Shown here one piece after another: positions 23,900 through 32,119 of a DNA stretch of 39,719 bases (the first letter of the stretch is position 1; every line of letters begins with the position of its first letter). The DNA comes from Chloroflexota bacterium (lineage in GTDB: Bacteria; Chloroflexota; Anaerolineae; UBA1429): NCBI GenBank assembly GCA_012841405.1, contig DUUT01000067.1, positions 1-39,719 on the forward strand, in the 5' to 3' direction. A model generated the notes under the pieces. The model did not search any database, was not told the origin of the DNA, and worked only from the letters and a program-made list of their open reading frames with translations. The position numbers and the translations under genes are program-made.

Positions 23900-25561
23900 A
23901 TGAAGCTCAGATTCGTCACCGTTTTCGTATGTCTCCTCGCGGGCCTCATCACCGGGTGCACGGCCATGCTCGATAGCGCCGGCCGCGCCACGCCGCCGGC
24001 CGCGTCGGGGTTGAGCATCACCCGTCCAGAACGCCCCGCAGCCACGCTTTCGGCCGTGGCGACGATGTGCCCTCTCACGCCAGAGGAAGGCACACCCTGC
24101 ACCCCCGGCTCAGAGCCCGCGGCGTACCCCGCACCCGAGGGCGCGTGGAGCGAGGCCGCCGCCACGCCCTACCCAGCCCCGCAGACGCCCACGGAGCTCC
24201 CTCCCGCGACCGTGGTGATCCCGACGACTGCTCCATCGGGGGAGCCGACCACCGAGGCGCCGGCCACGTCGACACCGGCGTCCCCCCCGACGAGCACCGC
24301 GGCGCCCACAGCGAGCGCCGCGCCGGGGATAACGGCAACGCCGCGCACGCCTGCGCCCACACCGTCAGACCCGCTGGATCGCGCCATGCTGGCGGCGGTG
24401 CGCATCGAGTCGCCCGCCGGCGACGAGGTTGAGGCCAGCGCGTGGCGGGCCGAGGGGCTCGGCGTCGTGCTCGACTCGGGGCAGATCGTCGCCCCGCTCC
24501 ACGTGCTCTACGACGCCACCACCGGCGCGCTGTACGCCGACGGTGGCCGGGCCAGCGTGCAGGCCTATGATGCCGCCGGCGATATCGCCGCGGCGAGCCA
24601 CGCGGTGCTGCGTGCGTGGGACGCGGGCCTGGACCTGGCCGTGCTGGCCGCCACCAGCGACATCTGGTCGCCGCCGGCCACGGCCGTTCGCGCCGCCACG
24701 GACGACACCGAGCTGCCCGTGGGGGCTCCGCTACGCATCGTGCTGCTGGTCGGGGATGACGAGCAGCCGACCCGAGTGATGCAGACCGAGGTCTCGGGCC
24801 GCTACGAGGACGACAGCGGCCCCTGGATCGTGGCCGCGGCGAACCTGTCGTCCGGCGCCGTGAGCGGCGGCGTCGCGCTCAACGCCGCCGGGCAGGTGGT
24901 CGGCCTGCTTCAGCCGGAGGGCGGCCTCGCGCCGGGGCAGCTGGTGCGCATTCGGCCCATCGATGCCTACGAGCCGTTGCTGGCCATCGCGGAGGACACG
25001 GTGGAGCCCTTCCCCGCAACGCTGCCTACCCACAGCGAGGAGAGCATGGTTCGCATCCGCTATCGGGGCGCCGAGGGTGTGAACCTGCGCTCGAGTCCTT
25101 CGACGAGCGGGCGCATCCTGGCCTCCCTACACCGCGATGAGGTCTACCCCATCGTGGCGCCCGGCGAAGCGGACGGCTGGTATCCCGTGTACGCCGCTGG
25201 AGGGCTCGCTGGCTGGGTGGCACAGCGTCACCCCACCGGCACGCGCCTCATCGACATCGAGACGCAGCCGTTCCAATCCGCGCTGACCGAGGGCGGTGTC
25301 GCCGAGGTTGCCTGCGTGAGCACAGTGCCGGGTCGCGGCTGCGCCAACCTGCGCTCTACGCCGGGATGGCGTAACAAGCCGCAGAACGACGTCGTGGCCG
25401 CGTTGCCGGCTGGCAGCCGGCTGCAGGTTCTCAGCGGCCCCCAACAGATGGACGGCCTGACCTGGTGGGAGGTACGCGATGCACAGAGCGAGCGCGTGGG
25501 CTGGATCGCCGAGGTGACGGCGGGCGGCTACCGTGCCCTCGTTTCGCCCGACGTCCATTAA
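23900..25561 (+). CDS. lipoprotein with trypsin-like protease domain and two SH3b domains
   Basis: Protein of 553 residues. The N-terminus is a lipoprotein signal (LLAGLITGC, lipidated Cys20). A Pro/Thr/Ala-rich stalk reaches to about 155. Residues about 160-370 resemble a trypsin/Deg-type fold: His201 in APLHVLYD, Asp245 in LDLAVLA and Ser322 in AVSGGVALNAAGQVVGL. The usual GNSGGP is altered, so activity is uncertain. Two bacterial SH3 domains follow (MVRIRYRGAEGVNLRSSPS at about 376-440; CVSTVPGRGCANLRSTPG at about 470-545). It probably sits on the outer face of the membrane and binds wall or peptide. The ATG at 23900 has a weak AAGGGGG upstream; the longer frame from 23846 would bury the signal peptide. 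Confidence 0.7.
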   Translation: MKLRFVTVFVCLLAGLITGCTAMLDSAGRATPPAASGLSITRPERPAATLSAVATMCPLTPEEGTPCTPGSEPAAYPAPEGAWSEAAATPYPAPQTPTELPPATVVIPTTAPSGEPTTEAPATSTPASPPTSTAAPTASAAPGITATPRTPAPTPSDPLDRAMLAAVRIESPAGDEVEASAWRAEGLGVVLDSGQIVAPLHVLYDATTGALYADGGRASVQAYDAAGDIAAASHAVLRAWDAGLDLAVLAATSDIWSPPATAVRAATDDTELPVGAPLRIVLLVGDDEQPTRVMQTEVSGRYEDDSGPWIVAAANLSSGAVSGGVALNAAGQVVGLLQPEGGLAPGQLVRIRPIDAYEPLLAIAEDTVEPFPATLPTHSEESMVRIRYRGAEGVNLRSSPSTSGRILASLHRDEVYPIVAPGEADGWYPVYAAGGLAGWVAQRHPTGTRLIDIETQPFQSALTEGGVAEVACVSTVPGRGCANLRSTPGWRNKPQNDVVAALPAGSRLQVLSGPQQMDGLTWWEVRDAQSERVGWIAEVTAGGYRALVSPDVH

Positions 25562-25753
25562 CAGAGCAGGCGACGGGTTACGCGGTGTGAGTTACGCTGC
25601 CTGCAGTGACAGGAGAGCGCTCGCAGGTTACAGGAGAGAGTGAGGGCTTGGATCGGACGAGAGCGCGGGAACCGGCGACTGCTGGGCAGGCGCGTCATCC
25701 ACAGCCCGTACCCTGTGGTCACAAGCCACATCAGCTTGAAGGAGGCACAACGC

Positions 25754-26197
25754 ATGATCGTACTCAAGGCGCCCGGCGCCACGCGGACAATGATGGTGTC
25801 CTTCCGCAAGGGGGACTATATCATCGAGGAGCTGCGCGAGCTGTTCAAGCGCGAGGGGATCGACGCCGCACTGATCACCGCGGGGATCGGCTCATTCGAT
25901 ATCTGCAACCTCCACACCATCACCGGCACGACTCTGCCGCCCAAGGATCGCTACTTTACCCTGGAGGGCCCCATCGAGTGCGGCTCCCTCCTGGGAACTG
26001 TCGCCGGCGGTGAGCCCCACATCCATGTGGTCGTCGATCACGTGGGTGAGGACAGGGTCTATGTAGGGCACCTCGAGCCAGGGTCTCGTTGCCTGTACCG
26101 GGTCGAGCTCGGCATTACCGTTCTCGACGGCGTGCGTACCAAGCGCGTGGTCGATCCAGAGACCCAGCTCATCGATATCGTCTCGGCGGAGGAGTAG
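25754..26197 (+). CDS. PPC-domain (DUF296) protein
   Basis: Protein of 147 residues consisting of one PPC/DUF296 domain, the trimeric fold also found in plant AT-hook proteins. Visible are the KGDYIIEELRELFKREGI helix, the core AALITAGIGSFDICNLHT, and GEPHIHVVVDH, whose histidines form the family's putative metal site. Bacterial members are of unknown function. The ATG follows GGAGG by nine bases; the longer frame from 25640 is not supported. Its stop at 26195-26197 is one base before the ATG of the next gene, so the two are almost certainly translated together. Confidence 0.8.
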   Translation: MIVLKAPGATRTMMVSFRKGDYIIEELRELFKREGIDAALITAGIGSFDICNLHTITGTTLPPKDRYFTLEGPIECGSLLGTVAGGEPHIHVVVDHVGEDRVYVGHLEPGSRCLYRVELGITVLDGVRTKRVVDPETQLIDIVSAEE

Positions 26198-26198
26198 C

Positions 26199-26999
26199 AT
26201 GTCGGATCTGGACCGGGTACTCTCCGAGGCGCGATCCACCCTGGATCGCTTCCGACTGGACGAGCGCGTCGCCCTGGTGGTCGGTGGCAACAAGGGGTTG
26301 GGACAGGCCATGGCAATGGGCCTGGCGGCCGCCGGTGCTGATGTGTGCGTCGTGGGGAGAGGCCCTGAGGGATTGCGCGAGACGGCCGAGGCCATCACCA
26401 GCCTTGGCCGGCGCGGGCACAGCATCGCCGCCGACGTGACGGACGAGGCCGAGGTTGAGCGCATGGTTGCCGAGGTCAAGGAGCGCTATGGCCGCATCGA
26501 CGTGCTCGTCAACAGCCAAGGGACCGTGCACCTCGAGCCGACGACAGAGTACGACACGGAGGCGTGGCAGCGCGTCATCGACGTGAACCTCAAGTCGCTG
26601 TTCCTGTGCTGCAAGCACGTGGCGCGCATCATGCTGGAGCAGGGGCGCGGCAAGATCATCAACATCTCGTCAGTGCGTGGCTTCCAGGGCCGGGCGATGG
26701 ATCCTGCCTACGCGCCGAGCAAGGGCGCCGTGAACCAGCTCACCCATTCGCTGGCCATCGAGTGGGGCGCCAAGGGCATCAACGTCAACGCCATCGCGCC
26801 CGTGTTCACACGTACGGCGATGGCCGCGCCAGCCCTCGACGATCCCACGACGCGCGACTGGGTCTTGAGCCGTATCCCCATGAAGCGCACCGGCGAGCTC
26901 GACGATCTCTTTGGGCCCGTGGTGTTTCTCGCGTCCGATGCCTCCAACTTTGTCAACGGGCACGTGCTGCTCGTTGACGGCGGCTGGACGGCGGCGTAA
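26199..26999 (+). CDS. short-chain dehydrogenase/reductase
   Basis: Classical SDR oxidoreductase of 266 residues, with the Rossmann motif GGNKGLGQAMA (about 30-40), the structural NSQG (NNAG in most members), and the catalytic triad Ser (INISSVRG), Tyr and Lys (AYAPSKGAVNQLT). The C-terminal NFVNGHVLLVDGGWTAA is typical of the FabG/gluconate-5-dehydrogenase/KduD group. The cofactor preference and substrate are not decidable by eye. About 20 extra residues precede the Rossmann fold. It begins one base after the PPC-domain gene, so a shared role is likely. Confidence 0.88.
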   Translation: MSDLDRVLSEARSTLDRFRLDERVALVVGGNKGLGQAMAMGLAAAGADVCVVGRGPEGLRETAEAITSLGRRGHSIAADVTDEAEVERMVAEVKERYGRIDVLVNSQGTVHLEPTTEYDTEAWQRVIDVNLKSLFLCCKHVARIMLEQGRGKIINISSVRGFQGRAMDPAYAPSKGAVNQLTHSLAIEWGAKGINVNAIAPVFTRTAMAAPALDDPTTRDWVLSRIPMKRTGELDDLFGPVVFLASDASNFVNGHVLLVDGGWTAA

Positions 27000-27021
27000 C
27001 GCGCTCGAGCTCTCTGTTCCC

Positions 27022-27501
27022 CTAACCGACAAGCAGCGGCGCGTCGCGACGCGCCGCTTGCAGGGCTGTCCTGACGACGGCCACAAGGGTGCTGGCCATA
27101 AAGGGCTTGGCCAGGAAAAAGGTCTTTCCTGGGTGGAGAAAGGTGTCGAGGTTCAGCCCCTGGGCGTAGGCGCTGACAAAGAGAAAGAGCGCCTCGGGGT
27201 GCCGGCGCGACAGCTCGCGGTAGGCCTCGAATCCGTTCATCTCGGGCATGACGTCATCGAGGATGACGAGGTTGAATGCCTCGCCGTCCACCGGCCACGC
27301 GTCCACCGCCTCGCGCCCGTTGCACACGGCGGTAACGCTCCATCCGGTCCAGGTGAGCACACGCGCCGTGAAGGCGCGCACCTGCGGATCGTCATCCGCC
27401 AGGAGGATGCGCACCCCATCGTCGCTCGCGGACAGCGCATCACCATGCGCGGCAGTGGGAAGCGTTGAGGGCCTGCAGGCCCACTGGGCAGCGCTATTCA
27501 C
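27022..27501 (-). CDS. stand-alone response regulator receiver (CheY-like) 1
   Basis: About 159 residues: an N-terminal tail of about 30, then one receiver domain and no output domain. ILLADDDPQVRA gives the acidic pocket, VILDDVMPEMNG the phosphoacceptor Asp, VSAYA the switch Ser, and FLAKPF the Lys. The start is a GTG at 27501 because a near-perfect GGAGGTGATC precedes it; the frame is open to 27582. A -10 box TACACT with extended TGTGC lies at 27592-27597. A 24-base perfect palindrome at 27035-27058 within the last codons may act as the terminator. It is the first of three paralogous genes, each with its own signals. Confidence 0.85.
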   Translation of the reverse strand: MNSAAQWACRPSTLPTAAHGDALSASDDGVRILLADDDPQVRAFTARVLTWTGWSVTAVCNGREAVDAWPVDGEAFNLVILDDVMPEMNGFEAYRELSRRHPEALFLFVSAYAQGLNLDTFLHPGKTFFLAKPFMASTLVAVVRTALQAARRDAPLLVG

Positions 27502-27657
27502 GATCACCTCCACGAACGCGCTACAGGTGAGACGGTGCCACCGGTCCCGTGCCGACCGGCCGACACACCCACCAGCTCCCAAGCTAGCCCCAGTGTAGCA
27601 CAGGCCATGCGCACCGCAGTTAAGGGTGCGTGAAAAAGCCAGTCGCTGGATGCAAAG

Positions 27658-27697
27658 GGCGCTGTTGCGTCACCCGACGGTGTTACGCAACAGCGCC
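27658..27697 (-). terminator. terminator of response regulator 2
   Basis: GGCGCTGTTGCGT (27658-27670) pairs perfectly with ACGCAACAGCGCC (27685-27697); the loop contains a further CACC/GGTG pair. The stem overlaps the TAA stop of regulator 2. Confidence 0.65.
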
Positions 27698-28171
27698 TTC
27701 GTCGTTGTCGATGAGCGTACGGACCACCTCGATCAGCTGCCGTGGTGAGAAGGGCTTGGCCAAGAAGGGCTGTCCCCCTTCCTCCACCAAGCGGCGCCAA
27801 CTCGGCACCTCGGCGTACCCGCTGATGAACAGGATCCGCGATTCGGGGTGGATGCGCTGCAACTCGCGGAACGCTTCATAGCCGTTCATCTCGGGCATGT
27901 TCACGTCGAGAATGACCAGATCAAAGGGGGCGCCATCGGCCGGCCAACACGCCACCGCCTCCAGTCCGTTGGCCACGCTCACTACTTCCCACGACTGTCG
28001 ATGCAGGATGCGTGTGGTGATCGCACGTACCTCTGGATCATCATCCGCCAGCAGTATGCGCACGTGGTTGCCTCGTGGGGTCGTGCTTCCCTGGATCGCC
28101 GAATCCCCGAGCGGCCCGTCCGAGGGCGCCCTCACCAGGCGTGCCCCTCGATCCGGCGCACGATCGTACAC
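27683..28171 (-). CDS. stand-alone response regulator receiver (CheY-like) 2
   Basis: Single receiver domain, 162 residues, with a tail of about 35 before it. ILLADDDPEVRA, VILDVNMPEMNG (phosphoacceptor), FISGYA and FLAKPF are intact. It is closely similar to its two neighbours, including the NGLEAVACWPADGAPFDLVIL stretch, so the three arose by duplication. The start is a GTG at 28171, seven bases after TAGGAGG. An extended -10 box TGCTATAGT (28259-28264) gives a leader of about 80 bases. No output domain is present; it probably acts on a kinase or another protein. Confidence 0.87.
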   Translation of the reverse strand: MYDRAPDRGARLVRAPSDGPLGDSAIQGSTTPRGNHVRILLADDDPEVRAITTRILHRQSWEVVSVANGLEAVACWPADGAPFDLVILDVNMPEMNGYEAFRELQRIHPESRILFISGYAEVPSWRRLVEEGGQPFLAKPFSPRQLIEVVRTLIDNDEGAVA

Positions 28172-28555
28172 AGTCCAGCCTCCTACCGCGTTGATTCACG
28201 GCCGCGACAGGGGGGGGGATGAATGCGACAGCTCACAGGCCGGAGCATGCTCATCCACACTATAGCATGACGGGTCGGTGAACCGGTCAAGATTGCGTTA
28301 ACGTGTGGTGATTGCTCCGGTGGGGCGCCGTGCATGGCGCGCCATACATGGGGGGGCGCCTCTACCGTCGCGGCACCGGGCACCATGGCGCTCGATCCTC
28401 ATCGGTGCCCACCCGATGACGTTGGGCTCGAACACTATACACCGCACGCCCGCACAAAGCGAATGCCCGCGGCCCTGGACACTCACAGGCTCCCCAAGCG
28501 ATTGAGCGTCCAGGGCCACGGGCAGGACCCGTGCTACGATCCGGCGCTGCTGGGT
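28172..28555. other. intergenic region with long inverted repeat
   Basis: This 384-base spacer holds the regulator 2 promoter (28259-28267, minus), a 10-bp inverted repeat GGCCCTGGAC/GTCCAGGGCC (28471-28480 and 28508-28517) and an adjacent ACGGG/CCCGT hairpin (28518-28532). The repeat lies just beyond the stop of regulator 3, so it may be its terminator. Frames in this spacer do not look like protein. Confidence 0.5.
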
Positions 28556-29083
28556 TCAGACGGCCACACCGATGACCTGCCGCGCCTCGTCCCGCTCCGG
28601 CTGTAGGCAGCGACCGACGGCCCGGTCATTGCCGTGAGCGAGCAGTGCCGTGACCGTGGTGATGAGCTGCTGGGGCGTGAACGGCTTGGCCAGGAAGGGC
28701 ACCTTGCCCTGGACGATCACGTCTCGCCAGTACTCCTCCTCCATGTAGCCACTCACAAAGAGGGCCACCATCTCGGGATGGCGCCGGTGCAGCTCCTCAT
28801 AGGCGGCCGCGCCCGTCATCTCGGGCATGTTCATGTCGAGGATCACCAGGTCAAAGGGCGTGCCCTCCTCGGGCCACGCCTCCACCGCCTCGCGTCCGTT
28901 GCGCGCCACTACCACGTCCCACCCCTGGAGCGTCAGGAGCCGCTCAAAGAGGCCACGGACATTGTCATCGTCATCGGCCAGCAGGATGCGCGCCCGCCGG
29001 CCGTCGCTCGACGCCTGCCCCACTGCGTCGGGAACGGCCTGGGTGTCCACATGCCTTGCCCTACGCTCGGTATCGAACAGCAT
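28556..29083 (-). CDS. stand-alone response regulator receiver (CheY-like) 3
   Basis: Receiver-only protein of 175 residues, with about 32 residues before the domain and about 25 after it. ILLADDDDNVRGL, VILDMNMPEMTG (phosphoacceptor Asp), FVSGYM and FLAKPFTPQQL are intact. It is paralogous to regulators 1 and 2. The ATG at 29083 has a G-run and GAG three bases upstream. An inverted repeat lies upstream at 29177-29214. Confidence 0.87.
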   Translation of the reverse strand: MLFDTERRARHVDTQAVPDAVGQASSDGRRARILLADDDDNVRGLFERLLTLQGWDVVVARNGREAVEAWPEEGTPFDLVILDMNMPEMTGAAAYEELHRRHPEMVALFVSGYMEEEYWRDVIVQGKVPFLAKPFTPQQLITTVTALLAHGNDRAVGRCLQPERDEARQVIGVAV

Positions 29084-29176
29084 AATCTCCCCCCCCTGTA
29101 GCGCATGGTGCGCTCAGATCTCACAGCGTTTTGGGACATCGCCCTCACCAGAGCACCCCCACCATACGACCCATAG

Positions 29177-29214
29177 GTTACAAATAGGTTAACGGGATGT
29201 CTAATGTTTGTAAC
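29177..29214. promoter_or_regulatory. inverted repeat, operator candidate
   Basis: GTTACAAA (29177-29184) and TTTGTAAC (29207-29214) are exact inverted copies separated by 22 AT-richer bases that also contain a second TAGGTTA. The site lies between regulator 3 and the divergent terminase island, about 95 bases upstream of the regulator 3 ATG. Confidence 0.4.
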
Positions 29215-29355
29215 GTTGCCCCGCCGCGATTCCCCGGCGGGGAGCGCCCCTCGGGCGCCGAGCATATCCCCGAGCCCACCTCCATCCGTCCCGCGATACG
29301 AGCGGGGCCCGCCTTTTCCACGCCAGCACGTTTCACACGAGTGAAGGATTCCCTC

Positions 29356-29384
29356 TTGATTTCTCTTCCATTCCTTGCTATCAT
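29356..29384 (+). promoter_or_regulatory. sigma70-type promoter of terminase island
   Basis: TTGATT (29356-29361), 17 bases, TATCAT (29379-29384). Transcription starts near 29391, at the first base of the palindromic operator. Confidence 0.7.
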
Positions 29385-29390
29385 AGATTA

Positions 29391-29402
29391 GAACATATGT
29401 TC
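29391..29402. promoter_or_regulatory. SOS-box-like operator GAAC-N4-GTTC
   Basis: GAACATATGTTC is a perfect 12-base palindrome at the start of transcription of the terminase island. It fits the LexA box of Gram-positive bacteria, GAAC-N4-GTTC. A repressor bound here would block the promoter at 29356-29384. LexA control is inference; no lexA gene is in the window. Confidence 0.55.
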
Positions 29403-29419
29403 GATCATGTGAGGTGCAC

Positions 29420-29983
29420 ATGTCTACCAAGGACGACAAGAGACCGTGCGCGATCGCGGGGTGCCGGGCATGGGCCAAGCGTGGGGAGAGCCTCTGCGCC
29501 TCGCACCTGCGCAGCAACACCATTCGCCGCCATTCGCGGGAGGTGCTGCCGCTGCTGCGGGCCACCTCCCAGACCCCCCTGCCGCCTCCTGGGCAAGCCG
29601 CGGGAGAAGGCGGCGTCGAGGTGATCGACCGCGAGCTGGAGCAGTTGCTGGAGGCCCGCCGTTTCTTCCGCTGTTGGGTGGAGCAGCAACGGCGGCGAGA
29701 GGAGAGCGGCGAGGCTCAGGACGGCCCCCGGCCGCTGAGCCCGGCCCAGTTCATGCAGGCGTGGAACAGCTCCACGACTCGCGTCATCGAGCTCGTCAAG
29801 GCGCGTCGCGAGCTGCTCGGCAGCGGCGCCAACGCCGCCGATGCCCTCATCCAAGAGGTGCTCGATGAGGTGGCGCAGGGGCTTCCCGGCGACCTGCCGG
29901 ACGACGCCTCACGGGCTGACGCTGATGTGGCCCCGGGTGGGGCCATCGAACCGCGAGAGGAGGGGCACCATGGCGACCTATGA
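29420..29983 (+). CDS. zinc-finger protein in the terminase small-subunit position
   Basis: Protein of 187 residues of no family I recognise with certainty. Residues 8-30 carry a Cys/His cluster (CAIAGC, then LCASH) that could bind zinc. The middle is helical and highly charged, with ELEQLLEARRFFRCWVEQQRRREE, and the C-terminus is acidic. Its place directly before a terminase large subunit, overlapping it by 14 bases, suggests the small, DNA-recognising terminase subunit or an adaptor. That is inference from context. The ATG at 29420 follows GAGG by five bases; an in-frame GTG at 29414 is possible. It is first behind the SOS-box-like promoter. Confidence 0.6.
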   Translation: MSTKDDKRPCAIAGCRAWAKRGESLCASHLRSNTIRRHSREVLPLLRATSQTPLPPPGQAAGEGGVEVIDRELEQLLEARRFFRCWVEQQRRREESGEAQDGPRPLSPAQFMQAWNSSTTRVIELVKARRELLGSGANAADALIQEVLDEVAQGLPGDLPDDASRADADVAPGGAIEPREEGHHGDL

Positions 29984-31472
29984 CAGGGCGACACGGGCCA
30001 GGCTACGGGCAGAGCTGGCGTGCACCTTTTCGGATGTGGACCTCTTTAGTCGGCGCGTGCTGCGACGCCCCCTCCGCCGCTACCAGATCGCGCCGGCGCA
30101 GGCCATCGTCGATGCGGTACTGCAGCGCCGCGGCCTCACGCTAGCGGTGATGATGCCGCGCCAGGCCGGCAAGAACCAGACTTCCGCCCACGTTGAGGCG
30201 TTGCTGATAAGCCTCTGCCGGCGGCGTGGCGGGTTCATCATCAAGGCGGCGCCCACCTTTCGGCCACAGGCGATCAACAGCATGATGCGCCTGCAGTCGG
30301 TGTTCGGCGAGAGTCGCCTTCCGCCGCTGAAACGTGAAGGCACCAACATGCTGCGCGCCGGCGAGGCGCGTATCGCCTTCCTATCGGCCGCTCCATCAGC
30401 CAACGTGGTGGGCGCGACGGCCAACATCCTCTTGGAGGCGGACGAGGCGCAGGATATCGACGAGGCGCGTTGGAACAAGGCCTTTGCACCCATGGGCGCC
30501 AGCACCGCCACCACAACCGTCCTCTGGGGCACCGCCTGGACGTCACAGACGCTGCTCGCGCGCGCCATCCGCGCACTGCGCTGGGCCGAGGGGCGCGACG
30601 AGGTGCGGCGAGTGTTCGTGGTGCCGTGGCAGCAAGTCGCCGCAGAGGTGCCCGCCTACGGCCGTTATGTCACCGCCGAGATCGCCCGGCTGGGCCGCCA
30701 CCACCCACTGATCAAATCGCAGTACTATCTGGAGGAGATCGACGAGGAGGGCGGCATGTTCCCGCCCGCCACCCGCGCGCTGATGGTCGGCACGCACCTC
30801 CGCCAGCGCAGCCCCACCGAAGGGCGCGAGTACGCCCTGCTGGTCGATGTGGCCGGCGAAGCCGAGGAGCGTACCGAGGGCGCCCGGCTGCGCGAGGAGC
30901 AGCCCCGCAAAGACAGCACCGCCGTTACGGTCGTCGAGGTATCCCACACGGAGGGGGGCCTGCCGCGTTTTCTGGTGATGGATCGCTACCTGTGGACAGC
31001 GACGCCCCACCACACCCTGCACGGCGCCATCGCCCACCTCGCCGACCTGTGGGGCGCCACCCGCGTCGTGGTGGACGCCACGGGCGTTGGCGCGGGGCTC
31101 ACGTCGTTCCTACGACAGGCGCTGGGGCCACGGGTACACCCCTTTACGTTCACGGCAGCATCCAAGAGCGATCTCGGTTGGGGGTTCCTGGGGATCTGTA
31201 ATTCGGGGCGCTTTTTGGACCACCGTGATGATGGCAGCGCCGAGCGCGCCCAGTTCTGGCGCGAGGTTGCGGCCGCCGACTATGAGGTGGTCGATGGCCC
31301 TGACCGGCGCATGCGCTGGGGCGTCGCCGATCCCACCATCCACGATGACCTGCTCCTCTCCGCGGCGCTCTGCGCCCTGCTGGACGGCATCGAGCGATCC
31401 CCCCACGCCACCCCCCACATCGTCGAGGCGTGGGATCCACTACATGACGCACCAAGGAGTGAAACGCCGTGA
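29970..31472 (+). CDS. phage terminase large subunit (TerL-like)
   Basis: Protein of 500 residues with the two domains of a DNA-packaging motor. ATPase part: Walker A MMPRQAGKNQT (61-71), Walker B ILLEADEAQ with Asp148/Glu149, coupling motif TTTVLWGTA (171-179). RNase H-like nuclease part: first Asp283 in LLVDVAGEAEE, a second Asp359 in VVVDATGVGAG, and a C-terminal HDD at 448-450. All catalytic positions look intact. TerL cuts and pumps phage DNA into capsids. No portal, protease, capsid or tail gene follows, so this is an isolated packaging gene. The ATG at 29970 has GAGAGGAGG upstream; its end overlaps the next gene by four bases. Confidence 0.85.
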   Translation: MATYDRATRARLRAELACTFSDVDLFSRRVLRRPLRRYQIAPAQAIVDAVLQRRGLTLAVMMPRQAGKNQTSAHVEALLISLCRRRGGFIIKAAPTFRPQAINSMMRLQSVFGESRLPPLKREGTNMLRAGEARIAFLSAAPSANVVGATANILLEADEAQDIDEARWNKAFAPMGASTATTTVLWGTAWTSQTLLARAIRALRWAEGRDEVRRVFVVPWQQVAAEVPAYGRYVTAEIARLGRHHPLIKSQYYLEEIDEEGGMFPPATRALMVGTHLRQRSPTEGREYALLVDVAGEAEERTEGARLREEQPRKDSTAVTVVEVSHTEGGLPRFLVMDRYLWTATPHHTLHGAIAHLADLWGATRVVVDATGVGAGLTSFLRQALGPRVHPFTFTAASKSDLGWGFLGICNSGRFLDHRDDGSAERAQFWREVAAADYEVVDGPDRRMRWGVADPTIHDDLLLSAALCALLDGIERSPHATPHIVEAWDPLHDAPRSETP

Positions 31473-32119
31473 CCGACAGCCCAGTCCTGAGCAGCGCCGA
31501 GCTGCTGCGCCTCTGGGAGGAAGCGCAGCGCATCGCCGCGACCTCCTGCGCGCATACGTTGGCTCTCCTCCGCCGCGGCGAGGGAGGGTTCTATGAGGCG
31601 GAGGATTTCTGGCAGGACCTGTTCCTGGCATTCTGGGATCTGGCGCGCCGTTGGCACGCCTCTCCACCACCGCACGTACCCGAGCGGCTGTGGGCTCTGT
31701 GGCGCCGGCGCTTGCGCCATGGGGGCTACCACATTCTGCGCCAGCGCCCCCAGCGGCTGTGGCGCGGGCGCGAGAGAGCGGTCGATCTCCACGACATCGA
31801 GGGGGAACCCCACCCCACCGGCGAGCCGGCCGCCCGTCCGATCGTCGAGCGCGGCGCCACGATCACGGATCCCCAGAGGGCATTGGAAGTGTACGCCGAT
31901 GAGGAGGAGGCCAGCGACCTCCTGCGGACGCTGAGTGCGACGAGCCGGCAATCGCTCTACCTGTCGGCCGTTGCCGGCCTCAGCAGTGCCGAGACGGCGC
32001 GCTGCCTACAGCTCGCGAGGGCTGCGGACGTACACCTCCGCGTCCATCGCGCGCGTAACGCCATGCGCCGCGTACGACAGGCCCGAGCGATGGAATCGCA
32101 AGAGGACGCTCAGCCATGA
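31469..32119 (+). CDS. ECF-like RNA polymerase sigma factor in terminase operon
   Basis: Protein of 216 residues. A region 2-like helix (YEAEDFWQDLFLAFWDLARRW, about 46-66) resembles the core-binding EDLVQETFLRAWR of sigma70 factors. A region 4-like helix-turn-helix lies at about 155-205 (LSATSRQSLYLSAVAGLSSAETARC...RVHRARNAMRRVR). A middle linker of about 80 residues separates them. It resembles an ECF sigma factor, but region 2 is divergent and the part that opens promoter DNA is hard to recognise. It may activate late phage genes or act as an anti-host factor. It starts with a GTG whose GTGA overlaps the terL stop, and it ends with ATGA overlapping the next frame, so this is one tight operon. 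Confidence 0.65.
   Translation: MTDSPVLSSAELLRLWEEAQRIAATSCAHTLALLRRGEGGFYEAEDFWQDLFLAFWDLARRWHASPPPHVPERLWALWRRRLRHGGYHILRQRPQRLWRGRERAVDLHDIEGEPHPTGEPAARPIVERGATITDPQRALEVYADEEEASDLLRTLSATSRQSLYLSAVAGLSSAETARCLQLARAADVHLRVHRARNAMRRVRQARAMESQEDAQP

Noticed and set aside
28298-28606. Short frames on both strands between regulators 2 and 3
   Set aside because: Contain inverted repeats and low-complexity Arg/Pro residues; no start signals.
29841-29969. Upstream extension of the terminase large subunit
   Set aside because: It overlaps the preceding gene in another frame, while GAGAGGAGG before the ATG at 29970 gives a clear start.
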